The position numbers and the translations under genes were made by a program. Shown one piece after another: positions 52,000 through 62,846 of a DNA stretch of 64,000 nucleotides (its first letter is position 1; each line of letters starts with the position of its first letter). This stretch comes from an uncultured Chthonomonadales bacterium (lineage in GTDB: Bacteria > Armatimonadota > Chthonomonadetes > Chthonomonadales > CAJBBX01). The notes under the pieces were generated by a model, which saw only the letters and a program-made list of their open reading frames with translations, did no database searches and was not told the origin of the DNA. The stretch spans positions 1 to 64,000 of the forward strand of contig CALLMM010000016.1 of NCBI GenBank assembly GCA_938005745.1, given 5' to 3'.

Positions 52000-52359
52000 A
52001 TGAACGAGATGCGTGAGATCGTGACCGTCGGACAGGTGAACAGCCTGTTTCTGGCGCTGATCGTGATCGGTCCGGCAGCGGGCGCGCTGATCGGCGGAGC
52101 GATGGGCAGACGGCGGGGAGGGCTGACACGCGGCGCGCTTACGGGCGCTCTGATCGGTCTGCTCCTTGCGCTGCTGAATTTGGGTCTTTGGAGGGTCTAC
52201 AACGCGATTACGGATCGTCTGGGGCTGGACAGCGTGCGCAATCTGGTGGTCAATCTGGCTCTGTTTATCGCGCTGGGAGCGGGAGCGGGACTGATCGCGG
52301 GGTATCTGTCGCGCCGCCGCGCCGCCGCGCCGGAAGAGACGCCGCCCGATGCCGGATAG
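52000..52359 (+). CDS. small glycine-rich membrane protein
   Basis: About 119 residues from ATG 52000. There are three or four membrane segments (FLALIVIGPAAGALIGGA, GALTGALIGLLLALLNLGL, LVVNLALFIALGAGAGLIAGYL) with GxxxG spacing. No family was recognised. It overlaps the following HAD gene by eleven bases, so the two are translated together. Confidence 0.65.
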   Translation: MNEMREIVTVGQVNSLFLALIVIGPAAGALIGGAMGRRRGGLTRGALTGALIGLLLALLNLGLWRVYNAITDRLGLDSVRNLVVNLALFIALGAGAGLIAGYLSRRRAAAPEETPPDAG

Positions 52360-53044
52360 ACAGCCCCTGCGCGTCCTGCTGCTCGATCTGGACGGGACGG
52401 TCGCCGATTCGCATCATCTGATCTATCGCTCTTTGGACCACGCCTTTCAGATGCACCTGGGATGCGCCTATCCTGTGTCGTTATGGGAGCGTTCGGTGGG
52501 AGAGCCGCTTCACAGGCTGTTTGCGGCAGGGTGCGCCGCACAGTCGCTTCCGCCGCCGACCGAGCCGCAGATGGAGCGACTGATCGAGAGCTACCGGTCG
52601 CATCTGATGGCGATAGATCGGAGCGTGCAGCCCTTCCCAGGCATCCCGGAGTCTCTGGAGACCCTGCGCCGTCGGGGTGTCCGGCTGGGGATCGTTACGA
52701 CCAAGCACTCCGCCGCCGCCCACCGCTCACTGCGCTATATGGGGCTTGCCGCTCTGTTTGAGACGGTGGTTGCCAGCGATCAGTGTGCGCGGCTCAAGCC
52801 ACATCCGGAGCCGTTCCTGCGGGCATTGAGGGCGATGGAGGCGCAGGCGGAGGAGGCGGCGGGAGTGGGAGACAGCCCGCACGATATTGAGGCGGCGCGC
52901 GCGGCGGGGATGCGGTCTGTCGCGGCGATGTGGGGCGTGAAGCATCGCGACCCGCTGCTGCAGAGGCAGCCCGATGCGCTGCTGGAGCTTCCCGCCCATC
53001 TCCTCCATCTATTCGAGGACGCCGCAGCAGGAGAGCCGCGTTGA
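52349..53044 (+). CDS. HAD-superfamily hydrolase (phosphoglycolate phosphatase/PpaX-like)
   Basis: A 231-residue phosphatase with the HAD motifs LLLDLDGTVADSHH (motif I, nucleophile Asp followed by catalytic Asp), GIVTTKHS (motif II), the Lys in RLKPHPEPFL (motif III) and GVGDSPHDIEAARAAG (motif IV). The helical C1 cap is like that of Gph and PpaX. The substrate is not determinable. It lies upstream of ilvC, separated by 152 bases that hold a GGCGCGCC-rich palindrome and no supported gene. Confidence 0.85.
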   Translation: MPDRQPLRVLLLDLDGTVADSHHLIYRSLDHAFQMHLGCAYPVSLWERSVGEPLHRLFAAGCAAQSLPPPTEPQMERLIESYRSHLMAIDRSVQPFPGIPESLETLRRRGVRLGIVTTKHSAAAHRSLRYMGLAALFETVVASDQCARLKPHPEPFLRALRAMEAQAEEAAGVGDSPHDIEAARAAGMRSVAAMWGVKHRDPLLQRQPDALLELPAHLLHLFEDAAAGEPR

Positions 53045-53190
53045 CGGCGCCCGAAGACCCTCTCGGTCTCCGTGACGCGGACTGCTGCTGGGTGCCGTTT
53101 GAACTGGCGGCGCTGGCGGGCTGTCGGGAGAGAGAGGGCGCGCCGGCGCGCCTTCCGTAGGTTCAGGAATACACCATCAAGGAGAGATAG

Positions 53191-54267
<1,077 letters not shown>

Positions 54268-54299
54268 CGGGGGCGGCAGGTCGTCGGAGACAGAGGATC

Positions 54300-55613
54300 A
54301 TGAACAATAGGACCGCCTCCAGCCAGAGGCGACTGGAGCCCAGACAGTGGCGTCTGGAGACGATGGCGCTGCACGGTTTTCCCTCCGAGGAGAGGCATGT
54401 CGGTCCGCACTCCGTTCCGATTGTGCAGTCCGCCGCCTTTCAGTTCGCTTCGGCGGAGGAAGCCGCGGCGCGGTTTGCGCTGGACGACTTCGGACCGATC
54501 TATACACGGGTCGGCAACCCGACGGTCGAGGCGTTCGAGGAGCGGATGGCGGCGATGGAGGGCGGCATCGGGGCGATGGCGACCGCCAGCGGGCAGGCGG
54601 CGGCGTTCTATGCGATTGCGACCATCACGCATCAGGGGCAGAATATCGTCTCCTCGACCTCGCTCTATGGGGGGATCTACTCGCTGCTGCGCAACATTCT
54701 GCCCGGTTTCGGCATCGAGACCCGCTTTGTGCCGGTCGCCGATCTGGACGCCTGGGAGCGCGCCATAGATGGGCGGACGACCTGCCTCTACGCGGAGATG
54801 GTCGGTAATCCGCTGCTGGATACGCCCGATCTGGAGCGGCTGGCGGGGCTGGCGCGCCGGCATCGGATCCCGCTCATCATAGACAACACCGTGCCGACCG
54901 CCTGCCTCTGCCGACCGTTTGCGTATGGCGCGGATGTGGCGGTCTACAGCGCGACCAAGTATATCGGCGGACACGGCACCACAATCGGGGGCGCGGTCGT
55001 GGACAGCGGGCGGTATGACTGGACGAACGGACGCTTTCCGCAGTTTTCGGAGCCGGACCCGATCTATCACGGCATCCGGCTCGGCGAGAAGTTCGGGCGG
55101 ATGGCGTATCTGGTGCGTATGCGCGGTCACTATCTGCGCGATATCGGCGCCTGCATCGGTCCGCACGACGCCTGGAACCTGATACAGGGGATCGAAACGC
55201 TGCCGGTGCGGATGGAGCGGCACTGCGACAACGCCGAAGGGCTGGCGCAGTGGCTGTCCGACCATCCGAAGGTGGAGCGCGTTCTCTATCCGGGGCGGGA
55301 GGGGCATCCGACGGCGGAGTACGCGCGACGCTATCTGAAGCGGGGCAGCGGTATGCTCGGACTCTACGTGAAAGGCGGGTTCGCGGCGGCGCGGCGCATG
55401 GTGGAGACGACCCGGCTCTTCGCCCATGCGCCGAACCTGGGAGACTGCAAGTCGCTGATCATCCATCCGGCTTCGACGACCCATTCGCAGGTGGCGCCGG
55501 AGGTGCGCCGCGCCATCGGCATCGAGGACAACTTCCTGCGCCTGTCGGTGGGGCTGGAGCATATCGAAGACCTGAAGGACGACCTGGATCGCGCGCTGGA
55601 CGGCGCGCAGTAG
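54300..55613 (+). CDS. metY: O-acetylhomoserine aminocarboxypropyltransferase (sulfhydrylase)
   Basis: A 437-residue PLP enzyme that converts O-acetylhomoserine and sulfide to homocysteine. It has FGPIYTRVGNPTVEAFEERMAAMEGG (as FGPIYTRVGNPT in the core), the PLP-lysine motif VYSATKYIGGHGT (Lys220) and HPASTTHSQ near the end, which together fit the MetY branch better than MetB/MetC. Product homocysteine could feed the MetE-like enzyme at 50817. It lies 32 bases after ilvC in the same direction. Confidence 0.9.
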   Translation: MNNRTASSQRRLEPRQWRLETMALHGFPSEERHVGPHSVPIVQSAAFQFASAEEAAARFALDDFGPIYTRVGNPTVEAFEERMAAMEGGIGAMATASGQAAAFYAIATITHQGQNIVSSTSLYGGIYSLLRNILPGFGIETRFVPVADLDAWERAIDGRTTCLYAEMVGNPLLDTPDLERLAGLARRHRIPLIIDNTVPTACLCRPFAYGADVAVYSATKYIGGHGTTIGGAVVDSGRYDWTNGRFPQFSEPDPIYHGIRLGEKFGRMAYLVRMRGHYLRDIGACIGPHDAWNLIQGIETLPVRMERHCDNAEGLAQWLSDHPKVERVLYPGREGHPTAEYARRYLKRGSGMLGLYVKGGFAAARRMVETTRLFAHAPNLGDCKSLIIHPASTTHSQVAPEVRRAIGIEDNFLRLSVGLEHIEDLKDDLDRALDGAQ

Positions 55614-55631
55614 GAAGAAGGAGGAGCAGGC

Positions 55632-56387
55632 ATGAACCGTATGTTCCGGGCGGTAAGAGCGCTTCCGCTCATGCTGATGGTGGCTGCGCTGGCGGTCGGC
55701 GGATCCGCCTGGACGCAACGGCAGTCGAAACCGAAGCCGCCGGAGAGACCGCGCTACGAATATCGCAAGGATCACGACCCCGACGGCATCGGCAAGTTCT
55801 ATATGGGGCGCGAGATCGCGCAGGTGATGGGGCATCAGGCGGCGGACTGGCTGGATCGTCCCGAGCGGGAGGCGGAGGAGGCTCCCTCCATGCTGCTGCG
55901 CGCCCTCAAGATCAAGCCGGGAATGTCGCTGGTGGATCTGGGAGCGGGAAGCGGCTACCTCACCTTCCCGATGGCGCGCCTGACCGGACCGACCGGAAAG
56001 GTCTACGCGGTGGACATTCAGCCGGAGATGCTGCAGATCATCCGCAGAAAGATGAAGGAGCAGGGCGTCTCCAATATCATCCCGGTGCTGGGAACCGTGA
56101 CCGACCCCAAGCTGCCCCCTAGCTCCGCCGATCTGATTTTGCTGGTGGATGTCTATCATGAGTTCGATCATCCCTGGGAGATGACCCGCGCGATGGTGCG
56201 CGCCCTGAAGCCGGGCGGACGGCTGGTGCTGGTGGAGTACCGCAAGGAGGACCCGGACGTTCCCATCAAAGAGCTTCATAAGATGTCGGAGAAGCAGGTG
56301 AAGCGCGAGATGTCGGTACATCCGATCCGATGGGTGGAGACGATCGGCATCCTGCCCCGGCAGCATATCATCGTTTTTCAGAAGTAG
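55632..56387 (+). CDS. exported class I SAM-dependent methyltransferase
   Basis: A 251-residue protein. An N-terminal signal peptide or anchor ([18 protein letters not shown]) is followed by a basic/proline linker, the segment [21 protein letters not shown] and a Rossmann methyltransferase with motif [17 protein letters not shown], motif [13 protein letters not shown] and LLVDVYHEF. Methyltransferases rarely carry export signals because S-adenosylmethionine is cytoplasmic; related exported forms occur in environmental genomes. It may act at the membrane facing inward if the signal stays uncleaved. It lies between metY and leuA; the substrate is unknown. Confidence 0.8.
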   Translation: MNRMFRAVRALPLMLMVAALAVGGSAWTQRQSKPKPPERPRYEYRKDHDPDGIGKFYMGREIAQVMGHQAADWLDRPEREAEEAPSMLLRALKIKPGMSLVDLGAGSGYLTFPMARLTGPTGKVYAVDIQPEMLQIIRRKMKEQGVSNIIPVLGTVTDPKLPPSSADLILLVDVYHEFDHPWEMTRAMVRALKPGGRLVLVEYRKEDPDVPIKELHKMSEKQVKREMSVHPIRWVETIGILPRQHIIVFQK

Positions 56388-56439
56388 AGGCATTTTACAG
56401 ACAGACTGCGGGAAGCAGTTGACAGGCGGTGAATCAACC

Positions 56440-57987
56440 ATGGCTACACGAATCTATATTTTCGATACGACCCTGCGCGACGGCGAACAGTCGCCGGGCG
56501 CGTCGCTGAATGTGCTGGAGAAGGTGGAGATCGCGCGGCAGCTGGAGCGGCTGGGCGTGGATGTGATCGAAGCCGGGTTCCCGATCTCCTCGCCGGGCGA
56601 CTTTCAGGCGGTGCAGGAGGTCTGCAAGGCGGTCCGGGATGCGACCGTCTGCGGGCTGACCCGCGCGGTGATCAAGGATGTGGATGTCGCGGCGGAGGCG
56701 TTGAAGGGAGCCGTGCGCCCGCGCATCCATACCGGGCTGGGGGTCTCCGACAACCACCTGCAGTACAAGCTGAAGATGACCCGCGAACAGGCGCTGGAGC
56801 GGGGCGTCGCGGCGGTCCGGCATGCCCGCCGGTATGTGGAGGATGTGGAGTACTTCCTGGAGGACTCCGGGCGCGCCGATCCCGACTATCTGTGCCGGGT
56901 GGTGGAGGAGGTGATCAAGGCGGGCGCGACGGTCATCAACATTCCCGACACCACCGGCTTTATGACGCCGGAGGAGTACGGACGCCTGATCGCGACGGTG
57001 GTCAACCGCGTTCCCAATATAGATAGAGCCATCGTCAGCGTGCACTGCCATAACGATCTGGGCATGGCGGTCGCCAACTCGCTGGCAGGCGTGATGAACG
57101 GAGCGCGGCAGGTCGAGTGCACGATCAACGGGATCGGAGAGCGCGCCGGAAATACCAGTCTGGAAGAGGTGGTGATGGCGATGAAGGTGCGCAACGACTT
57201 CTTCCAGACCGAGACGCGGATCGTCACGCAGGAGATCTACAAGACCAGCCGTCTGGTCTCGAACTTGACCGGCATTCTGGTGCAGCCGAATAAAGCCGTG
57301 GTCGGAGCCAACGCCTTCGCCCACTCCTCCGGCATTCATCAGGATGGAGTACTCAAAGAGCGGACCACGTATGAGATTATAGATCCGCGCGAGGTCGGCA
57401 TACCGGAGTCGAAAATCCTGCTGACGGCGCGTTCCGGGCGGCATGCGCTTCAGCATCGCCTGAGCGAACTGGGCTTCCATCTGAATGAGAACCAGCTGGA
57501 CAAGGTCTATGAGCGGTTCCTGAAGGTCGCCGACCAGAAGAAGATGGTCTACGACGAGGATCTGGAGGCGATTGTCGCCGACGAGACCTCTGCCGTCCAT
57601 ATCACCTATGAACTGCTGCAGGTGCAGGTCTCCTGCGGCGATCACAGCATTCCGACCGCCACCGTCCAGCTGCGCGGACCGGCGGGAGAAATCGTCACCG
57701 ACTCGGATCACGGTACCGGTCCGGTAGACGCCATCTATCGGGCGATCAACCGGATCGTGCAGCAGCCCAACGATCTGATCGAGTTCTCGATCCAGGCGGT
57801 GACGGAAGGGATAGACGCTCTGGCGGAGGTTACCATCCGGATCCGACAGGGCAACGACATCTATACCGGGCGCGCCTCGCACTCCGATATCTGCGTCGCC
57901 AGCGCCAAAGCCTACATGCACGCGCTCAATCGCCTTCTCGACCGAGTCACCCCCGCCTCGCAGCAGAAGACCCTGGAGCATGTCTGA
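56440..57987 (+). CDS. leuA: 2-isopropylmalate synthase
   Basis: A 515-residue enzyme that condenses acetyl-CoA with 2-ketoisovalerate, the committed step to leucine. It shows [54 protein letters not shown] and [12 protein letters not shown]; the C-terminal region (from about residue 390) is the LeuA regulatory dimer domain for leucine feedback. I chose ATG 56440 over a TTG 21 bases upstream because of the family start and a GGTGA site. A 13-bp perfect hairpin follows at 57996-58025. Confidence 0.95.
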   Translation: MATRIYIFDTTLRDGEQSPGASLNVLEKVEIARQLERLGVDVIEAGFPISSPGDFQAVQEVCKAVRDATVCGLTRAVIKDVDVAAEALKGAVRPRIHTGLGVSDNHLQYKLKMTREQALERGVAAVRHARRYVEDVEYFLEDSGRADPDYLCRVVEEVIKAGATVINIPDTTGFMTPEEYGRLIATVVNRVPNIDRAIVSVHCHNDLGMAVANSLAGVMNGARQVECTINGIGERAGNTSLEEVVMAMKVRNDFFQTETRIVTQEIYKTSRLVSNLTGILVQPNKAVVGANAFAHSSGIHQDGVLKERTTYEIIDPREVGIPESKILLTARSGRHALQHRLSELGFHLNENQLDKVYERFLKVADQKKMVYDEDLEAIVADETSAVHITYELLQVQVSCGDHSIPTATVQLRGPAGEIVTDSDHGTGPVDAIYRAINRIVQQPNDLIEFSIQAVTEGIDALAEVTIRIRQGNDIYTGRASHSDICVASAKAYMHALNRLLDRVTPASQQKTLEHV

Positions 57988-57995
57988 TCTGCGTC

Positions 57996-58025
57996 GCAGA
58001 GGAGAGAGCCTCCTCTCTCCTCTGC
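57996..58025 (+). other. hairpin after leuA
   Basis: Perfect 13-bp stem GCAGAGGAGAGAG/CTCTCTCCTCTGC with a 4-base loop, nine bases past the stop codon. There is no T-run, so it resembles the gene-end hairpins of the secreted cluster more than a standard terminator. Confidence 0.55.
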
Positions 58026-58052
58026 GCGCTCTGCAAGCGGAAGTCAGGTCGA

Positions 58053-58469
58053 ATGCACTGTTTTTGTTGTGAGAAGGACCCTCATCTGCGTGAGGGCGCG
58101 CCCTCCGTTCTGCTGGAGAATGAGAGGGACATACTCCATCACCATCGTCTTGTCTGCAGCGTCTGCGCGATCGAGTACCGAACGCGCGGTTACCGGCTGC
58201 GCTCCGTCGGCGGGAAAGCCTACCTGATCGCTCCTGAACGGGGAGAGGCGCTTCTCTCGATCCTGAGCCAGCAGGCGGGGATCCGGCAGGCGCGTATCTT
58301 CATGGCGGTCTTCGCCTTTCACGTCTTTGCGTTTCTGCTGGCGCTGATCATCGCCACGTTCGTTCTCCTGCGTCCCGGTCCGCCCGCGCCCAAAAATCGC
58401 TGGCGCGCTACCGGCAGCCTCCTCGCTCCCGTCTCCGAGATCGCCGCTTCCCGTCAGCGGGAGGTCTGA
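58053..58469 (+). CDS. hypothetical membrane protein with CxxC pairs
   Basis: A 138-residue protein. Cys pairs CFCC near the start and CSVC at about residue 35 could bind one zinc. A membrane helix (IFMAVFAFHVFAFLLALIIATFVLL) spans about residues 82-106. Family and function are unknown. The opposite strand is also open here, but only the plus reading gives a coherent zinc-binding head and helix. The ribosome binding site is weak. Confidence 0.5.
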   Translation: MHCFCCEKDPHLREGAPSVLLENERDILHHHRLVCSVCAIEYRTRGYRLRSVGGKAYLIAPERGEALLSILSQQAGIRQARIFMAVFAFHVFAFLLALIIATFVLLRPGPPAPKNRWRATGSLLAPVSEIAASRQREV

Positions 58470-58705
58470 ATCCGCCCGCGCGGGGCTGTTCCCTCCCTCT
58501 GTGTCTCTCCTTGAAATCACATGGGTAGGAGGGCATAGACCAGAGGCGTTGAGACCATAACAACCCTGTCGGTCACGGAAGATGCACAGAAGAACCCAGT
58601 TTTTCGCTGCTACTTTACCGCTAGACCCGTGACCGCTTTGAGACGATCGCCTATCTGTCCAACGATAGTGATTCAGCCACTATTCAGTCACAGGAGGAAA
58701 AAGAG

Positions 58706-59992
58706 ATGCGTGTCAAACAGATAACCCTGCTGTTCGGCGCAGCCCTTCTTCTGATGGCGGTTAGTGCGCCAGCGCAGGAGACGCAGGCGGGCAGTGTGCG
58801 TTTTCGGATCCCGAAAGGGTGGAAGCGTGTAGATCAGGCGCAGACGATAGTTCTATTACCGCCAGAAGCGACGGGCGAAAAGAATCTGGGGATAGCTATT
58901 CTCCCCGGAAGGGAGATCGAAGGCGATCTGCGGGGGGGGCGTTTGAAGCCCTGATTACGGGAGGCGTCGGTAAGGGCGAGAAGCTGGTACAGTCCAGCGA
59001 AACCCGGCAGGAGCGTTCTAACAAAGGCTTTGACTACCTGCTGAAAATCGTGACGGTGGAGGATACGGAGAGCGGAAGATGCACCGTACGTCTCTATGCC
59101 GCAGCGAAGGTCGGCAGCCGCATGGAGACGGTCATCGTCGCGTTCAATGATCGAGAACTGTATGAAAGATATCAGGCAGATGTGGAGGCGTTTTTCAACA
59201 GCTGGTCGTTTGTTCGGAGCGAAAAGAGTGAGCCGGAGGCTGCCCCTCGATCAAGAACAGAGCCGGCGCCCGTCCGCCGCCCCCGAAAGTCGGGACGAGA
59301 CGTAGCCCCCTTTCAAATAGGCGAGTTGTACGTCGCCAATATTCTGGTGAACCGCCCGAAGACCTATGGCTTGGGCTATGAATACGTATCCTGGAACGAG
59401 TTCTGGTTGATACTGCCGGGGGGAAGGGTCTATTTCGGAATGCCTCCGGGGGATCCGGGCGATCTGGAATGGGATGCCGTTCGTCGCGAGCATCCCGAAA
59501 AGATCGCAGCCTGTTCGGTGACGGGGGCAGTACAGGTTCACCTGGCGGAAAAGACCGATAACGCTGCCCCGTGGACTCAGCCGGATAGATCTGGGGCGCA
59601 CCTTTGCCAATCAGGTCGGGACTACCGTCTTCGAGCGAGTGGTCCCCGCATCGAACCGGAGACTATCCGGCATCTATGCACGGCGCAGCTTCGCAGACAC
59701 CTCGAGCGCGTTGCAGAGCGGCGGAGTGAGCGGCGAGACGAAGTTCGGCTTTAATGAGAAGGGACAGTTCGTCGTCACCAACTTCGTCGCCTACAGCGCA
59801 GCCTCAAAACTGGACCCGGTTCCTGGAGCCTCATCCGCTTTTCCAACCGGTCCTATCAGCGTGTTGACCTGGGAGAGCAATGCCCGGTACGGAATCGATC
59901 GCATTGTTGGGAACACGCTGGAGTTAACCTACTCTGATGGAACGCGGGAGCGTCTCTTCTTCTTTCGCTATCCGGATAGGAGGAGACGGTGA
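58706..59992 (+). pseudogene. exported protein gene with two frameshifts
   Basis: The first frame (58706-58954) gives a signal peptide (MRVKQITLLFGAALLLMAVS) and a PsbP-like start (VRFRIPKGWKRVD). At a run of eight G (58932-58939) it must shift; nine G would join it in frame to EALITGGVGKGEKLVQSSET. That second frame carries a coherent domain (YLLKIVTVEDTESGRCTVRL, VEAFFNSWSFV) to about 59560, where one surplus base near CCCC (59567-59570) must be skipped to reach the third frame (IDLGRTFANQVGTTVFERV to RERLFFFRYPD, stop at 59990). All three pieces look protein-like, so decay is recent or the sequence has errors. Unknown family. AGGAGG precedes the ATG. Confidence 0.7.
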
Positions 59993-60084
59993 TCTGCATT
60001 GATGGGGCAAACTATCTGCGTCGGAAGCCGTAGCGGTCCCCGCCGTATGGAGAGGGGGCGCCCCTCAACGCACGCAGCAGAGCA

Positions 60085-60120
60085 GACGCCCCGGCACAGC
60101 AGGAGCCGGGGCGTCTTTTC
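60085..60120 (+). terminator. Rho-independent terminator
   Basis: Perfect 11-bp stem GACGCCCCGGC/GCCGGGGCGTC with a 9-base loop, followed by TTTTCT. It closes the frameshifted gene on the plus strand and lies just past the end of the convergent cimA. Confidence 0.8.
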
Positions 60121-60128
60121 TGTTCGGG

Positions 60129-61739
60129 TCAGGCGGGCGTCTGAGCGGAACCCTCCTCCTCCGCTACCGCCCCCGCGCTGTCGCGCAGAAGCCCGTAGAG
60201 CACGCCGTCCAGCAGTGCGTGCCACGAGGCTTCGATCATGTTGGTGGAGACGCCGATCGTGCTCCAGGTGCGGTCGCCGTCGGAGGAGTCGATGATCGTG
60301 CGGACTTTGGCGGCGGTTCCCTCGCGGACATTGACGACGCGCACCTTGAAGTCGGTCAGCTTGATGTCGGCGAGTTCGGGGTAGAAGTCCCGCAGCGCTT
60401 TGCGCAGAGCAAGGTCGAGCGCATGTACCGGACCGTCTCCCTCCGCCACCACCAGCTGCTCCGAGCCGTTGACCTTCAGCTTGACGGTCGCCTCGGTGAT
60501 CGGTTCGCGCTCGCCGCGCTTCTCCACGATGACCCGGAAGCTCTCGACATCGAACAGCTTGCGGTAGGTTCCGACGGTCTGCATCAGCAGCAGTTCGAAC
60601 GAGGCTTCAGCGCCCTCGAAGGAGTAGCCGTCGCTCTCCAGCTTCGCCACCTTTTTCAAAAGCTCCCGGGTCTCCGGCGAGTTTTTCGCCAGATCGAGGG
60701 CGTGACTGGCGGCTTTGTTGACGATGGTGCTGCCGCCGGACAGTTCCGAGACCAGCATCCGGCGCGAATTGCCCACGCACTCCGGGTCAATATGCTCGTA
60801 GGTGGCGCGGTGCTTGAGCACGGCGTCTACGTGTACCCCTCCTTTATGCGCGAAGGCGCTGCGTCCCACAAAGGGCTGGCGGGTATGCGGGGTGAGATTG
60901 GCGATCTCGTCCACATACTGGGAGAGGGCGGTCAGGTGCTTCAGGGAGTCCGGAAGCAGGCACTGGTAGTCCATCTTCAGCGACAGATTGGGAATGATGG
61001 AGCAGAGATTGGCGTTGCCGCACCGCTCCCCGTATCCGTTGACCGTTCCCTGCACGTGCACCGCGCCGCTGCGCACGGCAAACAGGGCGTTGGCGACCCC
61101 GCAGCCGGCGTCGTTGTGCGTATGGATGCCGATGGGAGCCTCTACCTGGCTGCCTACTGCGCGAACGATCTCCTCGATCTCGTACGGGAGCGTGCCGCCG
61201 TTAGTGTCGCACAGCACCAGCACCGCCGCTCCCGCCGACTGCGCCGCGCGCAGGCATTGGAGGGCGTAGTCCGGATTGTGTTTGTAGCCGTCGAAGAAGT
61301 GTTCGGCGTCGTAGATCACTTCCGGCACGCGCGCCGCCAGATAGGAGACGGTGTCGTGGATCATCGCCAGGTTCTCCTCGTAGGAGACCTTGAGCGCATG
61401 GGTTACGTGGAAGTCCCACGACTTGCCGAAGATCGTAACGACCGGCGTCTCTGCCTGCACGAGCATCTGCACCAGCTCATCCTCGGCGGCGGCGCGGTGC
61501 GGGCGGCGCGTGCTGCCGAAGGCAGCCATCCGCGCATGGTCGAAGCGAACCTTTTTAACCCGCTCAAAGAACTCGATATCCTTGGGATTCGAGCCGGGCC
61601 ACCCGCCCTCGATGTAGTCCATGCCGAACTCATCGAGTTTGCGGGCGATCCGCACTTTATCTTCGAGCGAGAAGCTCACTCCTTCGCCCTGCGAGCCGTC
61701 GCGCAGGGTCGTATCGTAGATGGCAATCCGTTGCTGCAT
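60129..61739 (-). CDS. cimA: citramalate synthase
   Basis: A 536-residue LeuA-like enzyme that joins pyruvate and acetyl-CoA to (R)-citramalate, giving 2-ketobutyrate for isoleucine without threonine. The CimA branch is marked by IYDTTLRDGSQGEGVSFS, DYIEGGWPGSNPKD, DAEHFFDGYKHNP, CDTNGG and HTHNDAGCGVANAL, then GTVNGYGERCGNANL and AFAHKGGVHVDAV. The C-terminal domain is the usual allosteric one for isoleucine. Together with ilvBN and ilvC in the window it supplies the isoleucine arm. Confidence 0.95.
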   Translation of the reverse strand: MQQRIAIYDTTLRDGSQGEGVSFSLEDKVRIARKLDEFGMDYIEGGWPGSNPKDIEFFERVKKVRFDHARMAAFGSTRRPHRAAAEDELVQMLVQAETPVVTIFGKSWDFHVTHALKVSYEENLAMIHDTVSYLAARVPEVIYDAEHFFDGYKHNPDYALQCLRAAQSAGAAVLVLCDTNGGTLPYEIEEIVRAVGSQVEAPIGIHTHNDAGCGVANALFAVRSGAVHVQGTVNGYGERCGNANLCSIIPNLSLKMDYQCLLPDSLKHLTALSQYVDEIANLTPHTRQPFVGRSAFAHKGGVHVDAVLKHRATYEHIDPECVGNSRRMLVSELSGGSTIVNKAASHALDLAKNSPETRELLKKVAKLESDGYSFEGAEASFELLLMQTVGTYRKLFDVESFRVIVEKRGEREPITEATVKLKVNGSEQLVVAEGDGPVHALDLALRKALRDFYPELADIKLTDFKVRVVNVREGTAAKVRTIIDSSDGDRTWSTIGVSTNMIEASWHALLDGVLYGLLRDSAGAVAEEEGSAQTPA

Positions 61740-61793
61740 ACGCTCTCTCTTTCGGTATCGGGGGCTTCGGCTCCGCGTTGAGCCGGTCGGGGA

Positions 61794-62132
61794 CTACAGA
61801 GCGGCGTCTCCGCGTTCGCCGGTGCGAATGCGAATCGCCTCTTCGACTTCGGAGAGGAACACCTTCCCGTCTCCGATCTCGCCGGTGCGCGCCGCCTCCA
61901 GAACGACCTCCACCGCCTCTTCCGCGCGGTCATCCGGCACGACGAACTCTAGCTTCACCTTCGGAAGCAGGTTGACGATATAGGTGTTGCCGCGATACTT
62001 CTCCGTGCGTCCGCGCTGCCGACCGTAGCCGCGCACATCCGTCACGGTCATACCGGTGATGCCTATGGAAGAGAGCGCCTCTTTCACGTCGTCAAATTTG
62101 GTGGGGCGCATCACTACTTCGATTCGTTTCAT
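61794..62132 (-). CDS. nitrogen regulatory PII protein
   Basis: A 112-residue trimeric signal protein of the GlnB/GlnK family that senses 2-oxoglutarate and ATP/ADP. The T-loop has Tyr51 (EKYRGNTYIVNLLPKVKLEF), the usual uridylylation site, and the B-loop TGEIGDGKVF is intact. GlnB and GlnK cannot be separated by sequence here because no amtB or glnA is adjacent. It lies 54 bases upstream of cimA on the same strand, so nitrogen status and isoleucine synthesis may share a transcript. Confidence 0.95.
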   Translation of the reverse strand: MKRIEVVMRPTKFDDVKEALSSIGITGMTVTDVRGYGRQRGRTEKYRGNTYIVNLLPKVKLEFVVPDDRAEEAVEVVLEAARTGEIGDGKVFLSEVEEAIRIRTGERGDAAL

Positions 62133-62160
62133 CGCTTCCCTGAACTCTGTCGGGCGAGAA

Positions 62161-62823
62161 TCACGCCGCAGGCGGCGGCTCCATCGCTTCCGGCGCCGGC
62201 GCGGTCTCTATCTGCTGAGTCGCCGGGGGTGTCTGAGCCTCCTCCGGCGGCGTGCGGTAGCGCAGCACCTTCGCGGGGACGCCCGCCACCACGGCGTTGT
62301 CCGGCACATCCTTGACGACGACCGCCTGCGCGCCGATAATCACGTTGTTGCCGACGCGCACATATCCGAGCACCTTTGCGCCGACGCCGATCTCCACGTT
62401 GTCGCCGATGTAGGGCGTGCCGGTGTCGGTCGCGCCGATGATGACTCCCGGCTTGATCCACAGATCTTTGCCGATGTTGGCTTTGCTGTTAATGATGATA
62501 CCGCACAGATGGTCAATTCGCAGTCCGGCGTCAATGGCGGTGGTGCGCGGAATATCTATCTGCAGGCGCGTTCTCACCCAGTTGTAGAGCAGGAAGTAGT
62601 AGAGATCGCATATCTGCCGGATGATCGGTATGCGGCAGCGATACTTCACCCACTGTCCGTAGCGATAGACGACCACTGCGAGCAGGGCGGGATGTTCATA
62701 GGCGGCGCGCGCCAGTTGTTTCAGGAACTTCCGCGACCAGGGGCGCACCTCCTTGCCCGTGTACCGCTGCATATCCGCCGTAAATGTCGCCCAGAGGTTT
62801 TTGCCGCGATCTTCCCAGCGCAT
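62161..62823 (-). CDS. hexapeptide-repeat acyltransferase (serine acetyltransferase-like)
   Basis: A 220-residue left-handed beta-helix protein. The N-terminal helices (PALLAVVVYRYGQWVKY and ICDLYYFLLYNWVRTRL) and the helix coil from IDAGLRIDHLCGIIINSKA to VVAGVPAKVLRYR follow the serine acetyltransferase-related group found in polysaccharide clusters. The usual catalytic His-Gly region is represented by DHLCGIIIN rather than the HPTAVVIG form, so the acceptor may be a sugar rather than serine. A Pro/Ala-rich tail ends the protein. It follows a family 2 glycosyltransferase after 23 bases, suggesting joint work on a surface polysaccharide. Confidence 0.8.
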   Translation of the reverse strand: MRWEDRGKNLWATFTADMQRYTGKEVRPWSRKFLKQLARAAYEHPALLAVVVYRYGQWVKYRCRIPIIRQICDLYYFLLYNWVRTRLQIDIPRTTAIDAGLRIDHLCGIIINSKANIGKDLWIKPGVIIGATDTGTPYIGDNVEIGVGAKVLGYVRVGNNVIIGAQAVVVKDVPDNAVVAGVPAKVLRYRTPPEEAQTPPATQQIETAPAPEAMEPPPAA

Positions 62824-62846
62824 GGATAGTCCGTCCAGACGTTCGC

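Noticed and set aside
53041..53160. 39-codon TTG-started frame just before ilvC, as a possible leader peptide
   Set aside because: It has no run of Leu, Ile or Val codons, no ribosome binding site and no terminator/antiterminator pair; the only notable element is the 16-base GGCGCGCC palindrome at 53137-53152.
58044..58520. Minus-strand frame opposite the CxxC membrane protein
   Set aside because: It lacks a signal, motif or hydrophobic pattern, while the plus strand gives paired cysteines and one clean membrane helix.
60219..61781. 520-codon plus-strand frame opposite cimA
   Set aside because: The minus strand carries a complete citramalate synthase; the plus frame shows no protein-like motifs.
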